64,000 bases of DNA, taken from NCBI GenBank assembly GCA_027625915.1, contig JANTQA010000032.1, positions 9,982,001 to 10,046,000 on the forward strand. Direction: 5' to 3'. The DNA is from Anaeramoeba flamelloides. Taxonomy: Eukaryota > Metamonada > Anaeramoebidae. Within the stretch, counting starts at the first letter, position 1; the number at the start of each line of letters is the position of its first letter. This document shows, piece by piece, positions 11,479 to 24,361 of the stretch. The translations under genes and the position numbers were made by a program. The notes beneath the pieces were generated by a model. It was not told the DNA's origin. It did not search any database and was given only the letters and a program-made list of their open reading frames with translations.

Positions 11479-14400
11479 ACAAACAAAATCGCTTCACAAA
11501 AGCAAAGTGGACCAATTGAGAAGATCTTTCCAAAAAGTCAAATTAAATATTTTTTTTTGTTTTTTATTTTTTATTTGCCATTGTTAAAGATAGGTTCTTT
11601 TCATAACTAAGAACTGCTGTAACTGAAGGCGTTGGAAATAATCTAAGAAAAATATTTACTACCACAATATCTCAATGATTAATTATTGGGTTTTAGTATG
11701 CTCTCATATCCCTCTATTAAGGTATTGCCGTCTACCACAGAGTGGTCTCTTATTAAAGTATGTTACTATTGAAGGTAAATCATATTAGTTCTCCATAGTT
11801 AAAATGTATCGAAAAAATTCTATAAATAAAATAGGATGATCAAATGATCTCATCAATTAAAAAAGATCCTTGTTTTAGTAAAAAACCAACACAATTTTAG
11901 AAAAAAATCTTGCATTAGAGACAAATTTATAGGTTGAATCACCAGACACTCTTGTTACAAAATGTCTTTCTAAATTTTTCGCGAAATGCTGATTAATTTC
12001 TAAAAAATTCAATTATTTTCTAAAAATAAAAATAATCAATTGATTATTTTTTACAAACTAATTTTACAGATTGGAAATTTATTGAAATTATAGCTGGTTT
12101 CATAAAAAGGAAACAAAAAAAAATCCAGTCTTTGGATTTTTCTCTTGATGATTATTAATGAATTAATCTTTGAAATTAAAAAATAGTTACTTTTGGAGGT
12201 TCTAAATATTGATTTATTCAATACTGGAATAATTTTTTTTTGAGTTTCTCTCTTTAGGTTTGATAAAGTAATTCAAAAAAATATCCAAAATGAAAATTTT
12301 TAATAGTAATCCTTGGTAAAAAATCTACTAATTTATTGCTCAATAATATTTCCCATATGTTTTTAGAGCCATTTGAACCATGTAGCACTAATATCATTTA
12401 ATTTTCATTAAAAAATACTTTATTTATTTTTTTCCATTAAAGAGTGAATACTAAAAGTTCACCTGTTTTTTGTTAGTTTTTTTTGAATTTTTGTTTTGAT
12501 TAGAAATCAATAAATTTTCTAAATAAACACTGGAATTGAAAAAAACTTTTGCAGTTAACCTTTCCAAAATTTAAAAGAATTTAGTAAAAGTGTAGTTAAG
12601 CTTTCTTGAGTTTTCTATTTATTTGTGAAGTGTTCTAGGTTTTTTTTACTTTTTGAAATAAACAGAAAATTTTAATAAATTTTCGGTTTATTTCAAAAAG
12701 TAAAAAAAAAACTAACGAAAATCAATAGATTTCACAGATTAAATAAAAAACTCCAAGACAACCTCAGTTAGGTTTTTTTTACTTATTGAAATGAAAACAA
12801 AATTTACTAAATTTTCTTTTCATTTCAAAAATTAAAAAAAAACATCGGCACTCCACGGCACTTCCGAAATCCCCAATTTGAATTAGAGATATTATTAAAC
12901 CAAGTGAGAAATGATCAATTCTCCCAAGAATCGGATACGCTTCACGGGTTGAGAGGGACTTTGTTACAATTCCAGATTCAGTTTCTATTTTTATAATAAG
13001 CCAAAAACATTCAAACCAGCCAGACAATTTCTTCAAAAAATTAGTCGTTCTATGAAGCATAAGCCCAAATTTTAGAATTAAAATTACACCTTGGTGGCTT
13101 TTGTAACTTTTTTAAAAAATGATAAACAATCCGAAATAGAGTGGTTAAAAGAAATTGAATACCGTACATCAGATTGCAAGTCTAACCCGTTACCACTGGC
13201 TTATTACCAGTTTCTCTAAAAAACACTTTAATTATTTACAAATCTATGGTGCTCTAATTCCTTAAATGAAAATTTTTTATTTTCATTTTCCAATAAATAT
13301 TTTTTATCACACTTCAAGAGAAAATTTAAAAAGATCTTCACAAACGAATTAAAAACGAAAATTGTCTTACATTGATTTGACCGTTCCTTATTAAACTTCG
13401 AGACAAAAGAAAAACAATGTAAATTTGGGAATTTAAGGTCTTCTGTAAATTGAAAATTTAAGATTTTCTTTTTTTAACAATCTTTTTGTAATTTTTTTTT
13501 TAATAGTTATATATAGATAAACCAAAACTCCAAAAATTTGTACACAGTTTAAACTGTTAAAAGAATAAGCAATAATACATTTACATTCAATTTGGAAATA
13601 ATTTTGATTTTTGTCAAAATAATTTTAATCATTTTTTTATTTTTTTATTTTTTTATTTTTTGTTTTTATTTCATTTTTTCAATTACGTAATCTTTTTAGT
13701 TTGATCAAAAAATTTTTTCAAATGATTGATATTTGGTTAAACTTGAGTTTCTTTTTAATAGAAGAACTCAAATAAAATTAATTGATGGTATCTGAACTTT
13801 TTGATGGATCAATAATTGAAATAGAATTTCAATAAATTTAACAATATATTTTTTTTGTTATGCTCTCTCAAAAATTTTTGATAAAATATTGTTTTATTTT
13901 TATTGAGCCAACCTCGGTTTTTTTGGAAATTCATAAATAATGAACCAATTTTGATAAAACTTTATATTTGATTTTATTATCAAAAATACTATTAGTACTA
14001 TAAGAATAAAAATTCCAGATAGATCAGTTCTTCAAAATATTAATTAAAGGAATTTTATTGTGAAAATAATCCCATTCACCAATCTCAAAAAATCCAATAA
14101 TTTTTATTCTTAGATATCTGAAATAATTCATTTTTATATACCAAGTTAATTTCATAAAAGTAGAAACTCATTTTGAGTGTTTTATTTTACTAAAAGTAAA
14201 ATTTTAAATTTATTTGCCAAATTTACAACTTTTTTAAAAATCAAATTAATTTTTGACAAATAAAAAAATCCAAAAGTAACTAAATTTTCAAAGAGAGACA
14301 ATAAAAATAATCTCCAAAACTCAAAACTCAGAATCAACGACAACTATAACAAAACACCTCTTCAAATATTGATTTCATTTTGGAATATTTCAAAGATAAG

Positions 14401-15938
14401 AGAAATTGTTACCTAAATAAGAAACACTAAAAAATGAAAATAAGAGAATAATTTTGCTTGACTTTTAAAAAAAGTCCCTACTTTACTGATCAACTCATTA
14501 AAAAGAAGAAATCCACCCAAACATTCTTTTCGTAACAAAAATAACAAATTATTTCGAAACAGAGGAAAACTGAATCGAAAATTTTAGTCGTGGCAGATTC
14601 ATTGATATTAATTTAATTTTTGTTTTGTGTATACCATAAATTATAAATAATTGTTAATATTTCAATTAGTGTATGTTTCTAATTTAGTATTTCTTATAGA
14701 ATTTCTTTAATCGGACTGTTTTATAGAACAAAAATTGAATTTTTTTTGGCCAAAAATTTGGAATTGGTATTTATATAGTAATGATTTCTAATTAAAGTCA
14801 CTCCATTTTCAGAATTTGTTTATCCTCTCAAGTACACTCGTGTAAATATGGAATGTTGTAAAAAATAGAGTTTTTACAATTTTTGAGATAAACAAAGACT
14901 TTCATGCATTTATCCAAATTTTGTAAATAGTAAATATAATTTATGATTAGCTTAATATACTAATAATAATTTTAATCAAAAAATCGTTTGGTGAATACCA
15001 ATCTTTCAATTTTTTTAAAAAAATCATTTTTCAAACAAAGTATTGGTATTCACCAAACGATTTTATATTGAAAATACCTTTGAGATCAAAAATCAAAACT
15101 GGCGTTTCGTTTACCATTACCAAAATTTGGATAAATGCATGAAAGTCTTTGTTTATCTCAAAAATTGTAAAAACTCTATTTTTTACAACATTCCATATTT
15201 ATGTTTGTGTATATCTATGATTTTGCTTTTTTAAAATTGTTGTTTTTCAAATTTAAAGGGTAAATAAATAATTAAATTTTCGTTTTTTTGAGTCACTATT
15301 TTACTTTTTTCCTACAAAATGTAATTCTAATTTCAAAATAAGAAAACCACAAAAAAATAATTTAAATAAACTTATAAATTAATGAAACAATTATTTATAA
15401 TTTACTTTAATAAAATTTTCTGAAAAATTATTTTTATTATTTATGGCCATTTAAAATTATAATTAATTATAAACAAAAAAAAATATAAAACAACAAAATA
15501 TGGAATTTAAATTGTTCTACAAATAATCTATAAACAAATTGTAAAACAAACAAAAGGAAAAAAAAAAAATCATAAAAAAAAACAATTATTATTCTTAAAA
15601 TACAAAAAATAAAAAAAAATCTTAATATTTTTTTTTTTTTTTTTTTCAAATCTTATTATTTAAATACAAAACAAATAACCGAAAAGGTTTTGTCTATAAT
15701 TGGTGAAAGATTTGAACCAGAAGAAGAAATTTGCGGGGCAGTTGTGAGTATTCGTCATAATGGTGATCGAATTGCACTTTGGACAAAAACTGCATCAAAA
15801 AAAGAAGTTCAACTTGAAATTGGAAAAACATGGAAACAAGAACTTAATTTACGTGGAATGCGATTATCTTATCTTACACATAAAAATTCATTATCTACTA
15901 ATAAACGAAGTGGATTCCAGGCAACTTATGAGCTTTAA
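9515..15938 (+). CDS. eIF4E: Eukaryotic translation initiation factor 4E (cap-binding protein)
   Basis: eIF4E binds the mRNA 5' cap and recruits eIF4G for translation initiation. Exons: 9515-9760, 10035-10223 and 15687-15938, all joined in phase 0, giving 228 aa, close to the usual ~217. The spliced junctions restore the conserved strings FET/VEDFWGMF and LWADT/VLSIIGERF. A charged Lys/Glu-rich tail (residues 1-38) precedes the fold. Visible ligands: W70 (equivalent of human W56), W116-E117 in GIKPEWED (human W102-E103), W177 in IALWTKT (human W166), R168 in the GAVVSIR strand, and W87 in VEDFW, the eIF4G/4E-BP contact (human W73). Intron 1 is 274 bp, but intron 2 (10224-15686, GTAAAT...AAAAG) is 5463 bp and full of repeats. 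All cap-binding residues are intact, so the gene looks functional if the large intron is spliced. Confidence 0.92.
12600..12860. repeat. Foldback (tandem hairpin) repeat, copy 1
   Basis: Two successive hairpins. The first pairs TTTTTTTACTTTTTGAAATA (from 12641) with TATTTCAAAAAGTAAAAAAA (to about 12709). The second pairs TTACTTATTGAAATGAAAA with its inverse at about 12778-12840. It ends with the GC-richer block ATCGGCACTCCACGGCACTT. The same arrangement and the same terminal block recur at about 54065-54420, and a short related piece lies at about 16315-16375. It is non-coding; class unknown. Confidence 0.6.
13150..13215 (-). other. tRNA-like patch (possible SINE head or tRNA relic)
   Basis: Read on the minus strand it shows an A-box-like AAGCCAGTGGTAACGG. 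A 5-bp stem with the seven-base loop CTTGCAA follows (anticodon position UGC if real), then a B-box-like TATTCAATTTC. D-stem and T-stem pairing is poor and I could not build an acceptor stem. It is therefore probably not a working tRNA gene; a relic or the head of a SINE is likelier. It resembles the patch at 59485-59570. Confidence 0.25.
13515..14778 (+). mobile_element. Family-I MITE, copy D, split by an insertion
   Basis: Left end at 13519: ACCAAAACTCCAAAAATTTG. The usual family-I interior follows to about 13905. The right part resumes at about 14610 and ends with CCAAAAATTTGGAATTGGTA near 14770. Against copy E (57548-58095) the extra 13905-14610 segment is an insertion of about 700 bp of unidentified AT-rich sequence. 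The element lies in the large eIF4E intron, so it contributed directly to its size. Confidence 0.62.
14844..15200. repeat. Long symmetric inverted repeat
   Basis: The outer arms 14844-14923 and 15121-15200 are perfect reverse complements over 80 nt. The inner arms 14980-15002 and 15042-15064 are perfect over 23 nt. Between outer and inner arms each side has exactly 56 nt, but those two segments agree at only about half of positions. The loop is 39 nt. On transcription this would give a ~150-bp stem with a 56/56 internal loop. It lies about 490 bp before eIF4E exon 3. I see no clear target-site duplication. Confidence 0.9.
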
Positions 15939-18900
15939 TTATACCAACAAAACCAATTATAATTCTTATTTATTATATACATACATAAATACATATACTT
16001 ATGTCCATTTTATTTTTATTTTGAAAGGATTTTCTTTAAAAGTTAAAGGCTTTTACCAAACAAATAATTTTTTATAAAAAAAAAAAACAAGACTAATTAC
16101 GATTTTTTTGTAGATTGAATTTTGTAAGCAAAAAAATGCAACAAAATTGAATTTTTTTTCAGATTATTTAAATTTTTTATTTTTTGATTTTATCCAAATT
16201 TTTTAGTATCAGTATACTATTTTTAATAAAAAATTCTAAACTATACAATCATCTTTTGAATGTATGTATTGGTGATAATACCCTCATTCACATCCAAACA
16301 TTATTGGGTTTTTGTAGAGTAACCAGGGTTTCTTGAGGTTTTCTGTTTTATTCTGAAAATTCAAGAAAATCTAACTGTGTTTGGATGGCAGACACAACAA
16401 TCATTATTTTACAATAAAATTTCTTAAGGAAAATATAAATAAAAATTAATAAAAAAAATTTTCATTTATTTCAAATCTCCCTGTGATAGAAGACATCAAT
16501 ATTTATTTCCCCTCCAAATGTTTTCTTTTTTTTTTACACTGAAGTTTGATAATAAAGAACAAATAAGAGTAATAAATTTACAAAATCTTTAAAATTTTTT
16601 TGTTCAATTCCCATTAGCTCATCTTTTGTCACTTAGTTTTCTAAATATTTTGGAGAGAATAATTCCAAAATCAACTAATTTGACAAGGTTTCTGTATTGA
16701 ATAAATAAAATTCTTTAATATAAGATATGAAAAAAAAAGTTTAATTAACAAAAGAGTTTATGAAATTTAAGTGGAATTTATCAATTTTTAAATTAATAAA
16801 AGGATATTACATGAAAAAAAAAATTAACTGAAATAAAATAAACATTTTATCTCACCTGTGGTTCAAAAATTCCCGAAAAAAAAAATCAAAAAACAACTTT
16901 TAAAGACAATACCTATTTTGTCTGTTTAAAACAAATAATCGAGTTCAAATTCCTCTCAGTTTAATATTTTTTTCTGAGTATAATTACATATTGAAACTTA
17001 GTTGACAAAAGATCATGAATTGCCACTCTTTAGGGTAACAAATATACACAGATTCTGATATATCTTATAAATTTCAATTATTTTTATGAAAATTTTATGT
17101 CTTAATCAATTATTTTTAAAGTTAAATTTTAAAAGTTTTGATTTTTGATTAGAAGAAACACGAAAATGGATGATGAACATCAAATTAATATCAAATCAAT
17201 AGATGAAAATTATAATTAAAAAAAAAATGAATAGAAATCTAAAATAACAAAAAATGTTAAAAGGATAACAAAGACTATCAAAAATTATTTGAACTTTATT
17301 AACTTGGGTAACAAAGAGAAGGAATAAAAAAAAAAATCTGAGAAAGTAAATTCATCTCTACAACTAAGATATAGAAAAAAAAAGAAGAAGATTAAAAATA
17401 TCAGTAAATTATTCAAAATTTGTAGAAACACTTCAAAGAATATTCCAAGAATTGATCAAAACTCAAATTGAAAATCAGGTAAACTTCAATCGAAACTGTT
17501 AAATAACTTTTATATACAAAAAAAGGTGGTAAAGTAGTAAAATCAAATTTCTTATTAATTTTAATCAATAATTTACTTACTAGAATTGTACTGAAATTTA
17601 TTTATAAATGAATTGAAAAAGCTTGGGAATACTTCTGAACTTCCGAATTTGTATTATGAAAAAAATATTTATATAATCTAAAATAGTAAAATAACTCGTT
17701 AAGATGGGTTCATCAAAGAGAAAATAAGAAAGAAAGTGGCACACAGATAATAATTGTTTAGTTAGAGTAGAAATTGCAAAAGGTGTGTTTAGGTTTAGTA
17801 CCCACTGATAAATCAAAATAGTACCAAATTTTATTAATGAATCACTTATCAGGGGGGATTATAAAAAAGAAGCTCATATTATAAAAAGACAAGACAAGGC
17901 AAAATCTTTATGAGAAAAAAGAAAAGTGAAAATTTACAAAAATCCAACAATTAATCCTATTTCCAAACAATTTTTGTTGAGAACAACCATCACTAACTTG
18001 TAAAAATCAAGGATTTTAATCAAACTAGACCATTTATCACATCATAAAAAGAGGAAAACACATAAACGGGTAAATCAAGAAATACCCCATACTGTAGAAA
18101 AAATAAATTGATGATCTAAGATCACTTCATCTGGGGATGTTTAAAAGTTAGAAGTAAAAAAAACTGAAAACATTGTAAAAAATACCTTTAAAAAATAAAT
18201 ATTTATTTATTTATTTATTGTGAGAAAGGAGTAATCAAAGAAAATTTACTAAATAAAAAAAGAGAAGAAGAAAAATAATTAAAACATTAAAGTAAAAAAA
18301 AATATTATATCATTCACATGACCAAATTAAAAATTATCCACGTCCTGAAACAGGGGGGATAAAAACCCGATAGAAAGATTATTAATAATAAGATTCCACA
18401 AATTGTGATTAATAAAATGGTATTACACGACTCCGAAAAGTGGAACACTATGTACCCGAATTTGTATATTTTTTTACTATTTTAGGAATTTTTTATTTTC
18501 AATTTTTTTATTTTCATTTTTTCTTTATAACTTTAAGTTTTCTAACCATAAAAGTTTTGATGAAAAAATCTCGACAAGAACAATAAATTTCGTAATTTTG
18601 ATTAACCAGATTAAGGAGTTTTTGAGTGTATTAACCACTTTGTGAAATTAAAAATCCTTGTCGAGGGAGTAGTCTGAGAATATTTTGTAAATGGTTGAAA
18701 CTGTGAACGTGGAGGGTATATTTTTCAAAAAAATATTCCCAACCATGATTATCTACTATTAGATTCGGATTAACTGTCAACTAATTATTGTTGGTAATTA
18801 GTGAAGAACAAAGACCTTTCTGCAATCTAGACTGGGGGTAGAGAGATTATTGATTCTCTTCAAATAAAAACAAGAATTTGGATTTATGGAAAACGAAAAA

Positions 18901-19748
18901 ATAATAAAAAAATAAATATTTTGATCTTAGGATTGTTAATAATAAAGACACAAATAAATCACTGCAAAAATGAATGAAACAAAAAATATTAGAAAACAAT
19001 ATAATATTTCCTATTTAATATTATCGAGCATGTTATAATGTAATAAGATCTCAAATCCCAATAGCTTTTTGAATCATAAATACATATAAATTCAACCAAA
19101 CTACAATAATTCTGTACATTTTTATTGTCTCAATTGAACCATTTATTTATTTTATTTATTCTTAATTTTTTTTTCCAAAGCTTTTTTATTTCAAGCTTTC
19201 TTTATAAAACTAAATTAAGTTTAAAATACTTTTTTAAAACTGAGTGTATTCACTTTTGAAATTTAGAGTTTCAAATTAAGTCAGGTCAAAATCCCCTATT
19301 TCAAAAATAAAGTAATTTTTTAAACACAAAATCCTTTACAATCTAAAATTTCACATTTTAATTGTTATATATTTATTGAAAATATCTCATAGTTTTTTAT
19401 CTGATTTGAATACCCATTTTTTATAATTTTATGGTTATCTTTTTATTACATAAAATAACTTTTCTTTAGATTTAAAACAAAAAGATAAAAACCTTTTTTA
19501 AAAAAAATTTAGTCTGAAAATTATTTAATTTGTTTTAATAAGAAGTTTTAGAAAACCCTAAAAAAAATAGTTTTCAATTTTTTATTAATTTTTGAAGATC
19601 AAAAAAAAAAAAAAAAAAAATAGAAAAATATCATAATATTATTGGATAGATAGATATATACCAATGAGAAATAAAACTATATTTCAAAATTAAAACATAA
19701 TTATTATCTATCTATTATTGTATTTAATTGATCTTGTATTTGCTATCT
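15939..19748. other. Gene-free stretch between eIF4E and delta-COP
   Basis: The genes are convergent (eIF4E on +, delta-COP on -). The stretch holds a fragment of the foldback family near 16315-16375 and a LINE tail at 18183-18630. The rest is AT-rich with no exon-like patch that I trust. The minus-strand frame 17598-17816 has no family resemblance. Confidence 0.55.
18183..18630 (-). mobile_element. LINE 3' end, severely 5'-truncated
   Basis: Minus-strand orientation. Its 3' end is a (TAAA)n-type tail, visible on the plus strand as ATTTATTTATTTATTTATTG at about 18193-18222. The body is closely similar to 55010-55440, for example the shared CATGACCAAATTAAAAATTA and CGAAAAGTGG. The copies stop matching near 18630, where the 55-kb copy continues into coding sequence. 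This is the pattern of target-primed reverse transcription with 5' truncation. Confidence 0.75.
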
Positions 19749-22194
19749 TTAATCAATTTGATATTTTTTTACTTTCATTTGAGATTGTTGTGAAAATTCA
19801 GTTTGGATTGTATTTTCATCTTGGAAATAAAAATTTTCCAGAACTTTTAGTTGTGAATAAGTATTCTCTGTCTCGAATTTAACTTCCACTGGATAAAAAT
19901 CTTCTGATTTGCATTTTGGAATTAAAAATTCCAATACACCATCTTGATTTTCTTCATTGATTGTCATTATTGTCCAAGATAAAATTCTATCTTTTGAATT
20001 AAATGAATATTCGCCATCAATTTGTTGGATAACTGGAGTTCTTGTTCCCCTGTGATTTATTTGAGAAAGGAAAGAAAAAAATTTTACATAAAAATAAATA
20101 CCATTATGATAATAAATAATTCATTCATTCGTTCATGAATTAATTCATAAATTAATAAGATTGAACAATAATAATAATGTTTGTAGAAATAATAATAATA
20201 AAAATAAATATAATAAAAATAAATCTCATAAAGATCCTAAAAGGAAAAAAAAAAAAAAAAAAAATGAAAAACCTACGGAACTGGTATATTAATTTTAACA
20301 TCTCTTAATTCAAAATCATCTAATTTTAAAGAATATTCTGCAACCATTGTTATACCCTCCGAGCTTGGAGAAGGCCAAAAAGTGAGAACAATTGGAGGAG
20401 ACGAAGAAGAATCTGAGACTTGCCATTTCATAACTGGTGTGGGGCTACCATCCGATGGGTATTGGCTGTTTTGGTTTTTCATTACTAAAAGATTGTCCTT
20501 TGCAAAGGCACGCTTATTTATTTTGGGGAAGGCGCTGTACATAATGGCCTTGCCAAGATTATCAGATTTATCAACTTTCTCTACTTTAAAACCACATTTT
20601 GAAAAGGTTGCCTCATTGATACGAACAGCGAGGGCGCCTGCTAATTGGAATTTTTCAAGGTCTCCTGTTCTATTATAGAGAACTGTAATGCTTTCGCGAA
20701 TTTCAAAGTGAACAGGCTTTCGATCAATTTTCTTTCTATTGCTAACAATTGCCTTTTTTTCATTTTGGCTTGTTTCTTTTTCAATCTCATTTTCGTTACC
20801 GCTTTGATCACTACTCTGATTATTTTGGTTATCTTCTTTTTTGATCTGTCCCAATTCTTGGAACTTGGAAATTAATCCAGAACCTTGGCCAGTAGCTTTT
20901 TTAGTTTTTCGTGATCCAAGTACCAATCCCTTTCTTGGTCCTCCTTTTTTAACCTTTGGCTTGGCCCTTTCTGTTTTTTTGCTTTCGTTAGAATACCCAC
21001 TTTGGGACTGATCTTCCTTTTCTTCGTAATTGGATGGGAAGTGCTTCTCATTTGAATAACTGCTGCTTTGATTACCGAAATTGCTGCCCGTTCCGGTGTT
21101 GCCAGAATATGATGTTTGGTTTCCAAACATATCTTCGCTTCCAAAGCCACCTCTAAATGAGCCGCCAGTGTTTCCCATTTTCATACGATCTTCTTTTTCT
21201 TGCTCAATTTTTTGGATCTGTTGTTCTCGCCAAAGAACAGCTTGGCGTCGTTTTTCTTCTTCCTTTTGTTTATAACGCTCTTCGTTCGAACTTTCCATTT
21301 TAATATATGTTTCTATTTGGTTTTTTGAGACCTAAAAATTGGAAACAATAGTATAATTTGTGTTTAATGAATTATGTTTTAAAGAACCAAATGTGAGTTT
21401 TGTTTCGGTAAAGGGGTTTTTGGAAGATTTTTTTTTTTTAATTTCAAAAAAGAAAGAAATCGAAAAATCAAAAAATATTGATTCGATAAGACAACGCCAA
21501 TTCGATAAATTCGATAAGAAGAAAAAAAAAAAATAAAAAAGTTAAATTTATTAAGAAGCAAATGTGTGTTTTTCCTTGTAAGGGTGAGGTAGAATAAAAG
21601 ATCGTTTTATCTTTTTTTTTTTTTTTTTTTTGCTTTTAGATTTTAGTTTTTATTGTTTTTTTTGTAAATATCTTTTAATTTGTTGAATTGATTTCCAAAT
21701 CCGATTAACTGTTCTTTGTTAATTGGTTTAAACAAAGATCAAAAGTCTAAAGAATACAACTTTGAAAGAAAGCGAAAAAAAAAAAAAGATTAAAAAAAGA
21801 AAAAAAAAAAAAAAGGTTTTACATTTTCCTTATAACCATTAGCAATAACTTCGTCAAAGGCAAATATTAATTCAAAACCAGATTCTTGAATTCCTTGTTC
21901 TGTAAGTTGTGAACAATACTCTGGAACTAACCGAGAAAGAAGCCTTAGTGTTTCAAGATCTTCAAGTATATTACTCGATTTTGTTGTCAGGATTAGCAAG
22001 TAAAGCTTTTCAATTGGTTGGTACACATAACGAATGTTATCAGTTTCAACATAAGTGTGTTGTCTTTCGCCTTGTATTAATTTTGGAAAGGCTGATAAAA
22101 GCCCTTCAATTTTGGATCCTCGAATTGAAATATATTGCCTTGACAAGATCACATTTCCTTTTTTTGTTGAAATTGCTACTGAAAGAATTACCAT
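19749..22194 (-). CDS. ARCN1: Coatomer subunit delta (delta-COP, archain)
   Basis: Subunit of the COPI coat that mediates Golgi-to-ER and intra-Golgi vesicle traffic. Exons on the minus strand: 22194-21823, 21331-20277 and 20049-19749, giving 575 aa (human 511). Splicing restores KEN/VSKNQIETYIKMES and INIPVP/GTRTPVIQQIDGEY, both matching family order. Residues 1-124 are the longin-like domain, with the hallmark YVETDNIRYVYQPIEKLYLL and NILEDLETLRLLSRLVPEY. Residues about 125-325 are a charged linker rich in Gln, Ser, Gly and Lys. Residues about 325-575 are the mu-homology domain, with VHFEIRESITVLYNRTGDLE, LVMKNQNSQYP and the terminal GVLEFLIPKCKSEDFYPVEV. Introns are 491 and 227 bp. The ATG at 22194 matches the family start (MVILSVAISTKKGNVILSRQ). 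The main oddity is the long low-complexity linker. Confidence 0.95.
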
Positions 22195-24361
22195 CTCTTG
22201 GTTTTGATAGAAATTTTATTTTAAAATCAAATTTGTTAAAAATTGAACAAAAAACTAAAGAGTAGAAAATTTGTAAAAAAATGAATCAATTTTTTTTTGA
22301 TATTACAAAAAATGACTGATTCATCAAATCTTTTCCCCTATTCCAAACTTGAAGACAATTCACAGGTACTTGTAAACCTATTAAACACTTTACAACACTT
22401 TAAAAGTGTGAAATGTTTTGTAAAAGAAAGATTGCTTAGGAAGATATTTATTTTTTTCATACTTGTTATATTGTAAACGTTAAGGTTCTAATCATTTACC
22501 ATGGATTTGCTCCATATTTAAGGAGTGACTTCAAACTAATAAGGGGTATTGTGAAATTGCCCTTCTTTTGATTGACTAAATACTAATAACAAAAAAAATA
22601 TTTCTGAGGATCTCATTGGTAAAGAATTCAATTTAAAAAAAAAAGAAGAAAAGAATTCTCAATATCAAAAAAAACAAAATTTAAAAACAAATAATTACTT
22701 TTTTCTGTCTAAACATTTTCCAAAGGGTATAATTTCTTCAATTTTAAAACAAATTGTAATCTTTAATTTCACAAAATCAATTTAATTCGATTTAATCTAA
22801 TTTGAGGTTATTTTGTAACCCTCTATATTTGACAGAGTAAGGATTTTTCAATTCTAAAGAAATAAATAACTTATTTCAAGAAATTGAAAAAAATGAAAAA
22901 AAAATCTTCGAGATCTCAAAAAGGGCCAAAGATAGACAATTCAAAACTAACACAGTTGTTTTCAAAATTATACAATAACAGTCATTCAAATTGGAAATTG
23001 AGTATGGTTGCTTGGTACTTTTTACAAAAAATGTCTTTTTTTTTTCAAATTTCTTTTTGACTTGTTTTGGAATTTTTTTTTAGCTTTTAAAACAACAATT
23101 CAATTGAAAATGTGTTAAATGACTAGTTTTTCCAACAATATTCAAAATTCAAAATCAGGATCTTCTCACGAAAATAATAAATATTCAGAAGTATTACCCA
23201 ACACTCAACCTTATTTACTTTATATGTTTTTTGGTTAAAATCTTCATTGTATTCAAACAACTTTTTGAAACTTTTTAATATTTATATCAACAGTGTATTA
23301 ATTAATGATTTCCCCCCAGATTCGAAACCCAAACAATACAAGCTTTTATTTCAACTTTTCTTAATTAACTTCGTTATCGGTTTTTGAATGATAGAGTAAA
23401 AATTCTAAAAAAAAAAAAAAAGATTATGTATGAAAAAATAAAAAAATTTTAATAATTTCTCTTTAAAACAAAAGAGTGAATAAATTTCAAAGACAATAAA
23501 CTTTGTTTTAGTTAAAGGTGTATCCCAAAAAATTTTTTTTTTCAAATATCAAATATTTTTTATAAATTGTATTTTGAAGATTAAATCAGAAATAATTATA
23601 ATAATAACCTTCAAAGAATAGCTGATATTTGCCTGAAATTAAACGAATAAATCAATGGATTTTCATAAAAATAGAAAAACCCATACATCTTAGACCCCCA
23701 TATAGAAAAACAACAACGTTCATTCTGATCTCCTATTGAAGATCCAAATAAAATTTCAATAGAAATCAAAATGATTTCTCTACAATCATTTTTACTTTAT
23801 CAATAACATTAGAATAACACAAATTTTACCAAAGGACAATCGATATTGCATAAAAAAAAGAATTTGCAAATGAATTAGGAGTAAAAAAATTATTGAAGTA
23901 AAATTAACAAAAATTTTGTCAAAAAATGATTTCAATTTTGGAATTTAGGAAATAAATTTTTCCTTCAAATATCCATCCAAACCCTTTAGACACATGTAAA
24001 TCATTTCTATACAAATAGATCCCTTTAACTGGAAAATGGTTTAGAATGGAGTTATTTGGTGGTTGTCACTTCAACCCTCTATAAGAAAAGAATTAAAATA
24101 TCATTTGGTGGCGAATAAAGTTTAAAATTAAAAATAAATTTTCTAGGTTTAAAATACAAATTACTAACAGGACATAATTTATATTTTTGGATGAATAAAA
24201 TAGATCATCAAAATAACCAAAAAAAAAAAAAAAAAATAAAACCTAGGATTTGAAATTTAATAACAAGTAAAAAAAAAAATAATAAATAAATAAAAGGGAA
24301 GAATTTTTGCGAAAAAATAAAATCAAAAAATAAAAATAATAACAATACCAAAATCAAAATA
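22195..24361. other. Gene-free stretch
   Basis: About 2.2 kb upstream of delta-COP and downstream of the PH/gelsolin gene, both on the minus strand. It is AT-rich with poly(A) runs. I see no conserved coding patch and no repeat matching the families listed here. Confidence 0.5.

Larger units (their letters stand above)
10224..15686 (+). other. Giant intron 2 of eIF4E, repeat-filled
   Basis: The boundaries follow from the protein alignment across residues 145/146. It contains exon-like patches at 10442-10516, 10651-10761 and 11301-11429, long poly(T) tracts, a foldback element (about 12600-12860), a tRNA-like patch (about 13150-13215), a family-I MITE with its own insertion (13515-14778) and a symmetric inverted repeat (14844-15200). 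Most other introns seen here are 130-500 bp, so this one is about twenty times larger than its neighbour in the same gene. Confidence 0.8.

Noticed and set aside
12779-13060. Minus-strand 93-codon frame in the eIF4E intron
   Set aside because: It overlaps the foldback element's GC-richer end block, and the translation matches no family I recognise. Kept only as part of the intron description.
20872-21150. Second minus-strand frame within delta-COP exon 2
   Set aside because: Alternative frame of the low-complexity linker; the other frame gives the delta-COP protein with correct splice phases.
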